Positions 10,423-21,970 of a DNA stretch of 64,000 bases are shown here, piece by piece. A program made the translations under genes and the position numbers. Numbering within the stretch: position 1 is the stretch's first letter; each line of letters opens with the position of its first letter. Origin of the DNA: Hetaerina americana (lineage: Eukaryota; Arthropoda; Insecta; Odonata; Calopterygidae); contig JAKTNV010000009.1 in assembly GCA_022747635.1 (NCBI GenBank), positions 29,880,622-29,944,621 on the forward strand, in the 5' to 3' direction. The notes beneath the pieces were generated by a model. That model saw only the letters and a list, made by a program, of their open reading frames with translations, made no database searches and had not been told where the DNA came from.

Positions 10423-13090
10423 AATATCTCCACGTTAATATGGTAGATACATAGGCCAGATTGTATTCCTACTCTTTTTCAATCAATAACGTCTTGTTTA
10501 TCAATAATTATCGGAAAATTTGTAATTTTTCTTTTTCGTATTTGCAATATTCCAGAGACTGTCGATATCTCTCAACTTTTACACATCTTTGTTCGTTTAT
10601 AGGGAATCAATGTATCCTTGATATATTAACATTTAATTCAACCTCTTAGACCAGGGAATAACTCATCCATCGGTAAACCTCAAGTTTATTTGTTCGAGTT
10701 CTACTCATGCTATGAATTATGTGCCATCTTATAATGGATAACGCTAGATACCAGATTCTATTAATTCCTGCTAAGAAAGAATAAATTAATATCTGCGATG
10801 GCACAAATGGCAGTAAATTTATGAGCGATACAAAAGAAACAGTGCAAAGCTAATAAGAGGAATTCAATTCGGTGCGTAGAATAGATGTGAAGAACCATTT
10901 AAAACAAGAAATTTTTAAAATTGAATAAATATTAACACAGAGGAAAATGAAGCACCAAGTTTCATATACTCGTAGGCCACTTTTGTTTCAACTTTTGATA
11001 ACTACCATTTAAACAGTACATAAGCTTCAATGGTATCAATTAGATTTTCATCTCCCCGAAAATCACCAAAGTAGCTTAATTAAGCTAAAGAACATTCCTT
11101 CTAGTTATGAGAGTTGTATTCCAATATTATCAAGAATCCTTTGAAAAAGTTAATGTTTAATGTCTATTGCTCCTAGTCCACCGGAAGCCTGTCGACAATT
11201 CTTCTCGTCATTTAATAATAATGTTCCGTAAATTATCATTTATCCAATTATGAGTGCTGAAAATAGGTTTTTCGTTTTTAAAACATTAAACTATTGAGTT
11301 TAGCAATATTAACCAGTAAGGTTTATGGAAAGAATATTAATATTCACAGAGATAGAATTTCCAACTTTTATACAGCTCATATGCAGAAATGTTTTATTAG
11401 GGACAATATTCAGATTCATTTACATCATCCTCAGCTTAACTTGGTTTTTAGCAGTATAATAAATTGTCGTTATACATTTCCCCATTAAGAAGAAAAAATA
11501 AAAATTATGTCATTCAAAAGTATTTAATGAATTTCATACTTTTTCTGCTCAGTGTAGTTAAAATTAAGGTTGAATTCAATGGAAGGATAAATGAGCTTTC
11601 TGAATCTATTATTAAAACTTGGACAAATATTTATAATAATGAAATCGGTAATATTTTTTTATTAATAGTTTGAGGAGCTGAAACCTTAAATTAGAGTTGT
11701 ATATTGTAAATATTTACCTAATTATTAAAACATTAGACAAGTAAATATCATTGCTGATAGTGTGATTATTTCATCTGATACTTATTTAAGCAATACACCT
11801 ATGCTTGTTAAATAAAATGGGAAAAAATGTGTTGCCGCACCTTGTACGTGTCCCAAAAAGTTTAGTAATAGAATATAAAGGATATCAAATTTCAAGTTAA
11901 TTTAGACTGAATTATCAAAACGATTTCCTAAAGCAAGGGACCATATTCAGCGCCCCATCAACATTCCCGTTGCCCTCGGTGAAGGAATTTTAATCGATCT
12001 TTCCATTCTAATTTGCGACCCGAGTTAAGAAGAATCATCTCTCAAAAAAGCACTAGATAAGTAATTTCTCATGTCACACCCTCAATCAATCTTATTTGAG
12101 ACAATGACATCGATATTTTACTTTGAGTTTCCATTTTTTCCATTGTAGGTTTTCGCTAAGTGAATAATAGAAGTCATTAATTTGCCTCTCGTTCTAGGCC
12201 TTCAAGAATCGCTGCTGGGAGCTTTCGTAATGGTCTACCGACTCCCTAATGTCATCCCTAAAACTTAAACCTCTTCAACTATTTAAATTATTAAAAATAA
12301 AAAAGATTTTTTGGAAACTGGTATCAAAATGTTGCTTTAATATGAAACTTAGAAAGGTACCAAAAATGTCAAAAGTATTTCTAATATTCCAATATTCCCT
12401 TCGCGATGAGAACTTTAAAAAATCCTGGGGAGGAAAGTCACAAAAGGGTTCACACCCTTATTACAAAGAGAGATAGAGATCTTCTCCAATACGCCATCAA
12501 AGTTCTTTGTATCCCTACTAATCCCTAGTTTAATTCCAAATACTAGAATTTTATGTTACAAACGGTAAATTTGACTCACGAAAGGAATAAAGGAACCTCT
12601 CTGGGGAATCCCTTTGGAAATTGTGTCATACTTAAAAACTAGCATTTGAAAATACCTCTGGGATTAACTTTCATTATTACACTATCATCAATTCTGCAAA
12701 TCCCTATGCTACTTTGTTGCGAAAACCAAAATTATTTTTAAAAATTCTAATTCCCCATCTTAAATTCAGTATTGAATGAGCTTGAAGTCTGGTTTTCATT
12801 TCTTTGCAATGGCTTATTGTTTCTAAACTTTGAATCACTTGAAATAGTCAAACGCATGCGAACAAGTAAGACGCACACGGCAGAATATAGTACAGACATT
12901 CTATCGTTAACTAATGCAGCTGCGGCATATATTTAATGCAACGACATCCGAATCGTTTCTTTTGGTAAATTTCAATCGAAACTACCTCGAAAGCACCTGC
13001 AAAGGTAAAATATTTAAGGCAGCCATGGAGAATCGCAAAGCACTTCTCCAATTCATGGTAAAGGGGGCGCAAAGGCAAATTCGAGTCGAT
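10423..13090. other. AT-rich unique DNA, nothing recognised
   Basis: No open frame above about 80 codons and no motif, tRNA-like pair or inverted repeat was noticed. Confidence 0.6.
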
Positions 13091-13640
13091 CCTTAGGGAC
13101 AATTGCGAAGGCACGACAGTCAAAACTCTTGTGCATTAGTTATGAAAGGGGACTCTCCTCCCTCTCCCCTCCCTGCGACCCTCTTCCCGAGCGCAAACCG
13201 ACGCAAGAACGAATCTCCGAGGGTAGAATTCGACAGAGGGCTCGATGCAGCGCTAGAGACATCTTTCGCCGCGACCCCAAACGTCAGAGCTAACTCAACG
13301 TTTGATAGATGGCGTTGATAATGAGGAAGGGGGCGGAGGAGTAAATAGCTACGGAATCTCCGATCACGGCGGCAGTCTCTTGGGGTGGGCGGGCATATGC
13401 GAATAGAATAATAGGGTTAAAGCGCTTGAAGGAGTCGAGACCCGAGCACAGGCAGCCAATTAGCGTTGAGGGCGCGTAGTAGGAAAATTGAGAGGTGGCA
13501 ACTCTCCCTGAATCAATGTCAAAGTCTAAACTCGTCTCGTCGGCTATTGATTTGATTTTCTTTGACCTGGAAATGATCATTATACCTCGCAGACAATTCG
13601 TTGTTATCCCATCGCGCACAGTAATATATATTTCTGAGAG
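13091..13640. other. Moderately GC-rich segment with opposed open frames
   Basis: Composition is more balanced than the surroundings. A 109-codon frame on the minus strand (13290-13619) and a 71-codon frame on the plus strand (13103-13318) occur, but neither contains a recognisable domain, and no splice-site pair stands out. It may be a conserved non-coding element or a compositional patch. Confidence 0.3.
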
Positions 13641-14444
13641 GGTTCGGTTGGTGATAAAACACAGCTAAGAGAATAACCGAATAGGATTACATTGTGTTCA
13701 TTCATTTAATTTGACGGTTTATCAAGAGGGGAAAGGCTGGGAGCTAATCGTGGAGTTTTCCCATTAACCCTTTCGGGGCAAAGTTTCACGAATGTTGTTT
13801 GACGAATTAATTAATTTCAAACTTCATTCCATCTTAATTTAAATTGTTATCTGTAATAATTTTTTTCTTAGGGCTAAGTGTCCGTAACATTTTACATCCA
13901 TTCAAGTACTATCTTTAGAACATTACATGAAATGAGCTGTATCTACCACATTTCCCAATGAAAATTTTATTGCAGAATTGTACTTGCTCTAATCTTGTGT
14001 ATAGTATTCAGATCTGTTAATTATTTCCCTTTATGCTGGTGACCTTGTGTAAACTGAGTTGAATGGAAAATAATAAAAGGGTTATAAGTTTATTATCATC
14101 ATAATGTCTTCACTTACCTTAGCAATTCCAGGTCTCTATCTTTTATATTGATTTTACTTCTGTGGTTATCCATCTAGTAATTTCCTTTGAGTCACAGTAA
14201 ATACGTATGGTTTGTTCATTTTAAAGAATGAATGTTGAGGAAATTTAAATGATAAAGGCGTTCTACCTCTGGAAACATTAACACCTATATGTATTTAATG
14301 ATAAGAATAATTCATGGTACCAAATCCAAAGACAGTATACACATTTCCGTTGAAATATTTATAAATTTTGCTTCAAAGTATAGTACACAGTCCGAAGGGC
14401 TTGATCACAATTTAAATGTAAGGTGTTCCTAAACAGTTTTTCAA
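13641..14444. other. AT-rich unique DNA, nothing recognised
   Basis: Spacer before a SINE-A body fragment. No open frame or repeat of note. Confidence 0.55.
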
Positions 14445-14530
14445 ACAAATTCCAAAGAAACTGCGGGAGATGCCGCAACAGTAACTTTTAACGGAGTCAT
14501 CCGCTAATGTGCATTTCAATGTAACAATTT
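14445..14530 (-). repeat. SINE-A 3' body fragment
   Basis: On the minus strand this reads GCATTAGCGGATGACTCC, GTTAAAAGTTACTG, GCATCTCCCGCAGTTTC, TTTGGAATTTG in the same order as the full SINE-A at 29.7 kb. The tRNA-like head is absent, so it is 5' truncated, as is common for retroposed copies. The conserved tail end at AAATTCCAAAG (plus strand, 14447) is shared with the 29.7-kb copy and marks the family's 3' terminus. Confidence 0.8.
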
Positions 14531-15669
14531 AAACAGTATACTACATGTTCATATTAATTTAGCCAACCAGTAATTAGATCACAAAAAATGTTAGAATTTT
14601 AATTTTGATCTGGGAATGGGAGCATTTTTATTAAATTACCTAGCATGCAAAACACAAAAAAAATGGTAAGCATTGTACTAAGAAGCTTATGTTCTCAAAT
14701 TTTTGAAAACAAGAGGAAATCTTTAAAACTCCTCTGTTATGAAATACAGAAAGGGAACCATGCGAAAAAATTTTAGTCATTAGCAGTTATGCCAATGCTT
14801 CATTAATAGCCATTAATTTCCACTTTTAATTATTGGCCTGAGAAGGATAATCTGTAGAGCTCGCATTATTTTAACTGGCTTCTTTAAACAAATAATTTGT
14901 AAACACGACGAGAAAAAAAGACGAAACGGTAATTATGGAAGGACGTATGTACTTCATCATTACAGGATCTCGTTTATCACATAGTATTAATCCATTTTAT
15001 AGAAAGAAAATCTTAAAAATAAGAACCTTACCTTTGGCATCCATTTAGAGGGGCTGATAAATTATTTAAGAAATGAAGCAAAAGTTAGAGTATCCCCAGT
15101 TGAGGAAAATTAATTGAGACAACAGAAATTCCGTTTGTTTATCACTGAAACATACCGTGAGCTCCACTAATAGTTCGTCATCAAATGTAAATCTGTATAG
15201 TACGACTCAGAGGTGTTGAAATATAACTTTAAAAACGTAAATGAGGGGACACTGTCATTTGTGGTTTTCCTTGCTTAAACATCATTCGTATACGTTTGTA
15301 CGATCCGCCACATCACACCTCAAACGTTACAAAAATTATTGTCAAAGAGAGTGGAAAATCCTCAATCTTCATAGTAAAATTTATTTTTTGAAACGGAGCA
15401 TTTCATATCGTCAAAAGGTGATAACACTGACGGATGAAATAGGCAATCCAAAACCCCTTCGAAGGCAATCCGACGCAAAAATTTTTACACAGTCGAACTA
15501 CATTGAAGTTGAAATAAATTGGGATCGAAAATACTGTAGAGCCCTGTGCAGATATCGAAGGCTTAGAAAATATGTCGGAAGAGGTCTTGGGAGAGAAGGG
15601 GTGGGGAATGAAATGTATTTCTTTTTTCATTGTTACATTTTAAAAATATTTTTTCTTTATTTCACCAGA
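14531..15669. other. AT-rich DNA with one unassigned 147-codon open frame
   Basis: An open frame runs on the plus strand from 15241 to 15684 (147 codons). Its predicted peptide is basic, with many K and R and no recognisable domain, signal peptide or repeat. It ends in low-complexity AT-rich sequence. Chance open frames of this length are expected in 64 kb read six ways. Nothing else was seen in the segment. Confidence 0.4.
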
Positions 15670-16102
15670 GGAGTTGAAAAATAAAGAGTCGATCGCTAGC
15701 GAAAGACGGGGGCTATCGCGGTTGACGGCGGGGGGTTGCGGGGGACGATTCCGGAGGGGAGGGGGTGGAGCTGCTTGTGTGTGGAGGTTAGGTACGGGGT
15801 ATTCTGTACAGAATAGTGGGAAAGAAAGAAGTCCCTTGTCAAGGGTCGACCGGGGCGAAAAGGGGACATATACCCTTCCCCTGTACCCCTCTCTCTCACC
15901 CTAGACGGCCCACTACTGCTCCTCGCACTCTCCCTCACCCCCTGGAAACCTCCGTTTTCATTTTTGCAAAGGGGAAGAAAAGCTTCGGGCAGAGAGAGAG
16001 AGAAATTGAGGAAAAGACTTCGGAGTGTCATTCATATATACATATGTATGTATATATGTGTGTGTATATATATACATACACACACACATATATAAAAATA
16101 TA

Positions 16103-16139
<37 letters not shown>

Positions 16140-16870
16140 TATATATTTAATATATTTTCACTTCTTTCTCACTGTTGTGTTCCAAAACCATCCCCTTACC
16201 GTCCTCCCCACTCCTCCTCTCCCGCACTCCTCCTGAACCCCTGACACCCAACCCTTCTCCTTTCACACCCGACCCCCCATTCTCCTTTCCCTTTAAAAAA
16301 AAGTTTGTGATCCATCCTTTCCCACACGCCCCCCCCCCACCCTTACGCTCCTCCCACGGCGTCCTGCTTATCAACCTACCCTCGAGAAAAAACCACCGAG
16401 ATCGCTTATACATTTCGCTTCTTTTTTTAATATCTGTCAAACGCACGCGAAATTTAAACAGGGCCTTTTACACCCTTTTCGATTCCCTCTCTTCTCCCCC
16501 GCCGTTGTCCTCCCCAACTGCCCTCCGTTCCTCGCTCCTTCCCTTCTCCCCCGCTGGGACGACACAAAGGAAAGAAGCTGTGTGTTCTGGGATATAGGGT
16601 AGGGGTATACCACATCCCCTTCTCCCCGCTCACCGCTCTCTCTCCTGCCCCGACGTTTCCACCCACTGTTCTCATCACTATTTTTTTCTTCTCCTCGCGA
16701 TGGCTTCCTCGAATTTTTCTCTGCATCCTAAGCCCACTCGTTCGCCGACTATCCCGAAAATCGGAAATGAAGACATGATTTTTTTTCATCCTTTGGGGTG
16801 AATCCCCATTTTCCTCCGCGTCCTACCCCTCTTCGATGGCTCCCTAACAGCTGACCTTCCTCTCCTCTTG
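15670..16870. other. GC-rich island, purine- then pyrimidine-skewed
   Basis: A G-rich start (15705-15770) is followed by long C/T-rich stretches (15885-15950, 16185-16375, 16475-16660) with a microsatellite embedded between them. Overlapping 76-142 codon frames on both strands follow the composition and have no recognisable domains. It resembles the islands at 8.2, 35.0, 44.4 and 61.3 kb. Confidence 0.5.
16034..16157. repeat. TA/TG/CA compound microsatellite
   Basis: Alternating pyrimidine-purine runs of TA, TG and CA, with an uninterrupted TA stretch from about 16110 to 16136. The sequence is partly self-complementary and could extrude a cruciform. It creates spurious tyrosine/isoleucine open frames. 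Confidence 0.95.
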
Positions 16871-16953
16871 ACCCTTGACCGCGGAGACATCGAGGGAATG
16901 GCGTTGGTTTGGTTTTATTGCACTGGGTTGAAATTTGTGATCATTTCTCCGAA

Positions 16954-17048
<95 letters not shown>

Positions 17049-17139
17049 ATATGTATATATGTATATATGTATATATATATATATATATAAATTTGCGTGT
17101 GTGTGTGTATACATACATAGTGTATTCATATAAATGTAT
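16954..17139. repeat. Long TG/TA compound microsatellite
   Basis: A short TG run (16954-16963) leads into about 70 bp of pure TA (16963-17035), then an 8-bp GTATATAT-type tandem (17036-17072), more TA to 17089 and a TG tail. The internal 8-bp register shows that replication slippage occurred at two unit sizes. Repeat frames of up to 164 codons across it are artefacts. Confidence 0.97.
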
Positions 17140-17159
17140 ATAGTGACGTAGGTGAAAAA

Positions 17160-17440
17160 ATACCAAACCTTCGCCGGTATTCTCTCCTTTCCATTTATTT
17201 TCTTGTCTCCACGAGCAAATGATTAAAAATAAAGGTATGTTCACATTAATATCTCTATCAGGAAAAGGGATAGGGACACACATAGACAGAAAAGACAAAC
17301 ACCGGGTTGATGGGAAATCTGAATGGGTTATGATCACTGGCGGAAAAGGGTTTCTAAGATCGGGACTTGAACCATGGACGGTCAACTTGCCGGATCGATG
17401 ACACACCAATTAAGCCATCGAGATAGCATAATTACCATTG
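17160..17440 (-). repeat. SINE-like repeat with tRNA-like head
   Basis: The minus strand has an A-box-like TGGCTTAATTGG (17406-17417) and a B-box-like GGTTCAAGTCC (17363-17373), about 33 bases apart, as in a tRNA-type Pol III promoter. The arms do not fold into a complete tRNA (no matching acceptor strands), so this is a SINE head rather than a tRNA gene. Body sequence continues leftwards to about 17160. No flanking duplication was identified. Confidence 0.5.
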
Positions 17441-17606
17441 AAATCATAAGGGGTTTTTGCAACCAAGTGCCTCGATTCTTTAGTCGAGTGAAAGCGCTCG
17501 GGAGCTGTTTCTACCACGAACAGAGATATATGCGGGCACACATTAGGAATAATAATGAAGGAATCCTCCGATTTTCAAAATTTGTAATTGGCAAATCGTT
17601 TCATTG

Positions 17607-17848
17607 TGTTTGTAAATAATGAAGGATCTCAGGCTTTCCCGGCGAATAGTATTCAGGAATTTTTCTCGGGTTTCCAACCGGGTCAGGTTTCGGAGTACCG
17701 ACGTTTCGATGGCTGACTCTGCCATCGTCTTCAGGGTTGAAGTGACTTCAACCCTGAAGACGATGGCAGAGTCAGCCATCGAAACGTCGGTACTCCGAAA
17801 CCTGACCCGGTTGGAAACCCGAGAAAAATTCCTGAATGTTTGTAAATA
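17607..17848. mobile_element. Fold-back insertion of Penelope-like termini with 12-bp target duplication
   Basis: The direct repeat TGTTTGTAAATA flanks the unit (17607-17618 and 17837-17848). Inside is a 32-bp lead (17619-17650) followed by a perfect inverted repeat: arms 17651-17743 and 17745-17837, 93 bp each with no mismatch and one spacer base at 17744. The right arm's last base is shared with the first base of the right duplication. Each arm carries CCCTGAAGACGATGGC, a complementary GCCATCGAAACGTCGG, and a conserved tail with ACCCGGTTGGAAACCC. The CTGAAGA plus hairpin plus GAAAC layout resembles the hammerhead-type motifs described in Penelope-like retroelements, though one extra C follows CTGAAGA. 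No reverse transcriptase or GIY-YIG sequence is present, so it is a terminal fragment. Confidence 0.7.
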
Positions 17849-18936
17849 GTTGAGATACAGAATAAGGGGATGTGATTGATTCTGAATAGGTTGATTTAAA
17901 AATCATTTTGTTTAGCAAAAGGCTGAATCACCTCCACTTCTACAAGCCCTCTCCAATGTCTAAAGGACTAACACCCATTCTCACACTCTCTGATGCTTGC
18001 ATCATATGCCGTCGGAATTAATTCAGGGTAAGATCCACCATCCTCAGACAGGGTCATGGATTATAAAAGAAGATACATAGTAGGCTCGTGCCTTCATTTT
18101 TGCTTCGTCCAATACAACGGCAACATCCACTACGCGTCTAATATCTCGTCTAATACGCTTAAGTCGGCGGTTTTTCCAGAAAGAAATTCAGAACGTTATT
18201 ATCCATAGCCTTGCCCTCGCCTATCATCCCAATCTTCGGGTTGAGTACTTTTTTGGTCCTGCCATTTGATAGATACGCTTCGCTTGTTCAAGGTATTCGC
18301 CGTAAAATTCTACTCTTACCATCGTCCGTTATTTTTGCCGAGGCCAGACCAAAAGGATCGCCGGACCGTGCGAAAAAGACCCAAGGGTCGTTGGTGATAA
18401 TTATTTTTCTATGATTTTCTTAATGCAGGCAATCGAGTGGCCAAGCTAGATGTTTGAAGGGAGATGAATAGAAGCGTGTTTTTAAGTTACGTTTTTCTTG
18501 AAAAAATAAAGTGACTGCGATTTATAATTAGGACGAGAAAAATAGCATGTGATTTAAATGTATTTTGACCTCTCTGGTTTAAAGCCTCCGAAGCATTTTA
18601 CTGTCCCCTGACCAAATGGCCATACTCAAGGCCCGAAGAAGTTACAGTTGATATATTCTTGTTGTTTCCATGCCTGTTCATATCCTACACATGCAGGTAT
18701 ATTTACAATCTCTGATGAATTATTTCGAAAATGCTACATTAAATAGAATTTTCTAATTAGAGGAAACAATGCTGAAGAGTTATGGGATGAACTTCAATTA
18801 ATTTTCTAATGTTCTTTCCAAATATATCAGACAAAACAGAGCAGCAGTGTTGGATAAACAATGATTTCTTTATTTAGGTATATGATATGGCCCTAAAATG
18901 TCGAACGAATGAGGTGCAAGAATAAGAATTTTTACT
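17849..18936. other. AT-rich unique DNA, nothing recognised
   Basis: Spacer between the two fold-back insertions. Open frames are all below 70 codons. Confidence 0.55.
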
Positions 18937-19131
18937 AAATCGAAAACAATGACAAAGTTGCAGGCGTAACACGATGGAAATCCTTCATGATGAAAGATGA
19001 CACTTTGCTTTTCCAATTAAAAGTTTTTATTAGGTTTTTCACTAACCTAATAAAACTGGCTAGGTCGAAATAAAAAAAATTCCATGTGGAAAAGCAAAGT
19101 GTCTTCTTTCATCATCAAATCGAAAACAATG
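18937..19131. mobile_element. Small nested fold-back element with 15-bp target duplication
   Basis: AAATCGAAAACAATG occurs at 18937-18951 and again at 19117-19131, flanking 165 bp. After a 35-bp lead come outer arms (about 18987-19015 and 19087-19115, roughly 29 bp with a couple of mismatches) and an inner hairpin made of TTTTATTAGGTT and its complement (about 19024-19053). A 15-bp duplication suggests retroposition rather than a classical DNA transposon. It has no coding capacity, and the family could not be named. Confidence 0.65.
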
Positions 19132-21795
19132 TTATGGTCAGCCAAAGATAGTAGCTAATTGTTACTGATGCAACACACAAATTAAAATTGACCTTAGGAC
19201 GACTTATAGGGTTTTTGTTGGCTTATAGCCGTGCTAGTATCATAGTATTATTATTTGGTTAAAACTATTAAATGGGATCTTGTGGGTTCTAAGAATACTA
19301 GTGTTCGAATACTGTGTTCGAATGAGTAAAACTTGTACTGTATTCATGTTAATTTTTTGTTTTTATTACACCTGACCGTCATTTACAACTTTTCTCCTTG
19401 ATCTCTCCATCTTCTCTCTCGCCAACTAAAGACGTTGGAATTATACTAGGTTGGCGTGATTTGAACTCCTCATCATGAAGAGTACAAATGGAGACAAATG
19501 AACTTTTTTAAGCCCGATTGTCTATGTTTGTGTTTTTCTATGTCCAAATAACTAGGTGTGTGTCCCAATACATACATTTTCTCTGAAATATTCTAATCAT
19601 TGAAATTAAATGTGCGTCTTTTTCCGAACTTAATCCGCGATTCACTATCGGGATTGGAAACTCGTCCTCCGACGATGGAACCCGGTAATCCAACTGAAGA
19701 TGGACTTCGGTTGCGTCATTCCGAAAGCCGTTTCGTGGATTGCGGTTCTAAATGTTACTTATTTGAAAATTACAGCACGCGGAAGAAATTTTCTTTTAAT
19801 TTTGGGTGAATTATTAGGATTGTTCCGTGAAATTTTGAATTTTAGTTGGAAAACAACTTCGCCAATCCGATGCGCAGTCTTCCTAGGAGGCAACCGATTG
19901 CCGTTTGATTTTAATAATAGTGAAAAACCAAAAAATTGATTGTTGGTGCGAATTAAAATTTCGCTGACTCATCACGGAACCGCTCTCAGCCAGTTGTGAA
20001 TCGAGCGGTGCGTGGGTCGAGTGCGTGAGTCACGGAAGGGAGCGTCGTCATGTCGAAGACGCAGAATCTTACCACAGCAACCCTCAGACGAAAGGGTGAG
20101 AGATACGATGTAAAAGATGCTACGGGATTGATGGATGAAGTTAGGCGAATGGATGGCGTATGGATCCGCCGGATCTTTGATAATTCTTGGTCGGCCGGCC
20201 CTGGGAAGTCTTCCATAAATCTCGCCTCCTCCCTTGTTGTCATTTCAGATCCACCCTCCACTCAACCGGCGCACTTCATTTACCCAGGGATGCTTCGGGG
20301 ATGGACACGCCCCCCCTCCTTCCATACTCTGCCGTAGCAGACGAACCATCATCCCCTTCAAGATAGCAACTCCGAGCATCTTATGGATATTCGCCCAACT
20401 TCTTTCACCTCCCGGCCCTTCCACGGAAAAGTACAAAGGATTACATTATACACAGACCAGGGCCTCTGATTGACTGGATGATCGATTGGCTAAAAATATC
20501 GAGTTGGAACGCGGAGAGTGACCTCCCTCATTGCTCATGTTCCATTAGGGAACACTGCATGTAAATACAAAGCGATTTTTGCTGTAATTCCAAAAATCCC
20601 CGGTTCTCTCCGCTCCAGTGAATGCCAGTGGGGTGGAATGGGCTGAGATTTTGGGTGTGGTATCCATAAAGTTTATGCCAGTGAGATAAACCATTGCCTG
20701 TGGTTTCGAAATTGAAACGGGTTCAAGGCATGTTCAAACACGAATCAAGACATAGGATGGCGTTGAGCAGTGGGTATAGGATACGGGAATCACACACGCA
20801 CACAGAAGAAGAATAAATCTGCGGACCCGGATGGTAGAAGCTTTTGGTGTAATTGTAATGGTTGAGAGAGAATTTAATGAGAAATTGAATAAGGGGTGCG
20901 GCCATATTTGAAATACTCGGCATGCATCCGGGATCCAATGAGAGTTCATTTATTTTATGTGCGTATCATATTCTGATTTCTGATTCAGTGGCTCACACGA
21001 CGATCGCCATCCAGAAATTCATTTCGTATTGACACAGTGGATAAACCATATCTAGCAGTTGATAATTAGGTTCCTTCCCCGACGGCCAAGGTTCAAATCC
21101 CGACAGTACAGTGGCCATGTTTGCCAGGGCACACCTAGATTACATATAGACAGCTCCAATATTGATAAGATCCCTAAACATCATTCCACTACAAAAGAGA
21201 GGATTATTAGTATTCATGTAGTGTACTTTCTGAAGGTTTTTTCGGTCTACAATAGTGTACAATTATTTTCTGATTGGAGAATAATATTCTGACTCAATTA
21301 TAACTTTTTTGTGACCGAAATTATAAAATAACCAGATAAAGTAATATAGAATATAACCTTATAAAAGCGTTTTAAAATCTCAACCTTAAAAGCAATATTC
21401 CGTTGGATATGAACTAGCTTCTATAAACTGATTACATGTTTCGCATTAATGCTTCAAGAATATCGTCAATTTTGTTCTTCATCCTTCTGCCAAATAAGTC
21501 GTGAACACATCATCAAGAGATTCAGTGTAGTTTCTTACCACCACAGCAATATGGACGCATGTCTCTACATAGAGCGCCAAATTGAAATCATAAACGAGAA
21601 AAGAATTGCAGACCTCATACGAAATATTGATTTCGACTGGAAATCATTTTTAGCATCAACAGAAAATTAATTCTATAGAAGAGTTAGACTTTAATTTTTG
21701 ACAACTACTTTTGCATTTGATTTTTAAAAATTTGCGAATTAAAAGGAGAGCATTTAGAACGAGCGTGAAATAGTGAAGAAAGGACATACTTTTTC
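19132..21795. other. Mostly unique DNA, moderately GC-rich in the middle
   Basis: The part around 19600-20480 has a more balanced composition and open frames of 63-95 codons on both strands, none recognisable. A possible isolated Pol III B-box (GGTTCAAATCC, 21090-21100) lies downstream of AGTGGATAAACC. It is too weak to call a SINE. No gene is supported. Confidence 0.45.
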
Positions 21796-21970
21796 CGAGA
21801 AACTGCGGGATATGCCGCGGCAGTAACTTTTAACGGAGTCATCCGTTATATGTGCATTGCAATGCAACGATTTCAGAGTGTAAAAATCATTCGCCTTGAC
21901 CTAGTACTTAAGCCAAAGTATTTCAAATATTTCAGGAAGTATGAGGACGACTCGATAGCTTAACTGGCTA
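21796..21970. repeat. Rearranged SINE-A with opposed halves, interrupting a LINE
   Basis: The 3' body of SINE-A lies on the minus strand at 21796-21902 (GAAACTGCGGG on plus; on minus GGATGACTCCGTTAAAAG and ATGATTTTTACACTCTG). Next to it, about 21920-21969, the tRNA-like head of the same family (GAGGACGACTCGATAGCTTA, then ACTGGCTA) reads on the plus strand. The minus-strand LINE reverse transcriptase frame ends exactly where the head begins (about 21970). Two opposed pieces of one SINE imply either insertion by a twin-priming-like inversion or two separate insertions. Confidence 0.6.

Noticed and set aside
15241..15684. 147-codon open frame
   Set aside because: No homology, domain, plausible promoter or splice context was seen; a frame of this length can arise by chance in 64 kb, and its end lies in low-complexity sequence. 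Kept only as a remark.
16909..17409. Tyrosine/isoleucine-repeat open frames up to 164 codons
   Set aside because: They are translations of the TA/TG microsatellite; the same happens at 16.03 and 26.4 kb.
17619..17849. 76-codon open frame giving related peptides on both strands
   Set aside because: It is a by-product of the palindrome; both strands have nearly the same sequence.
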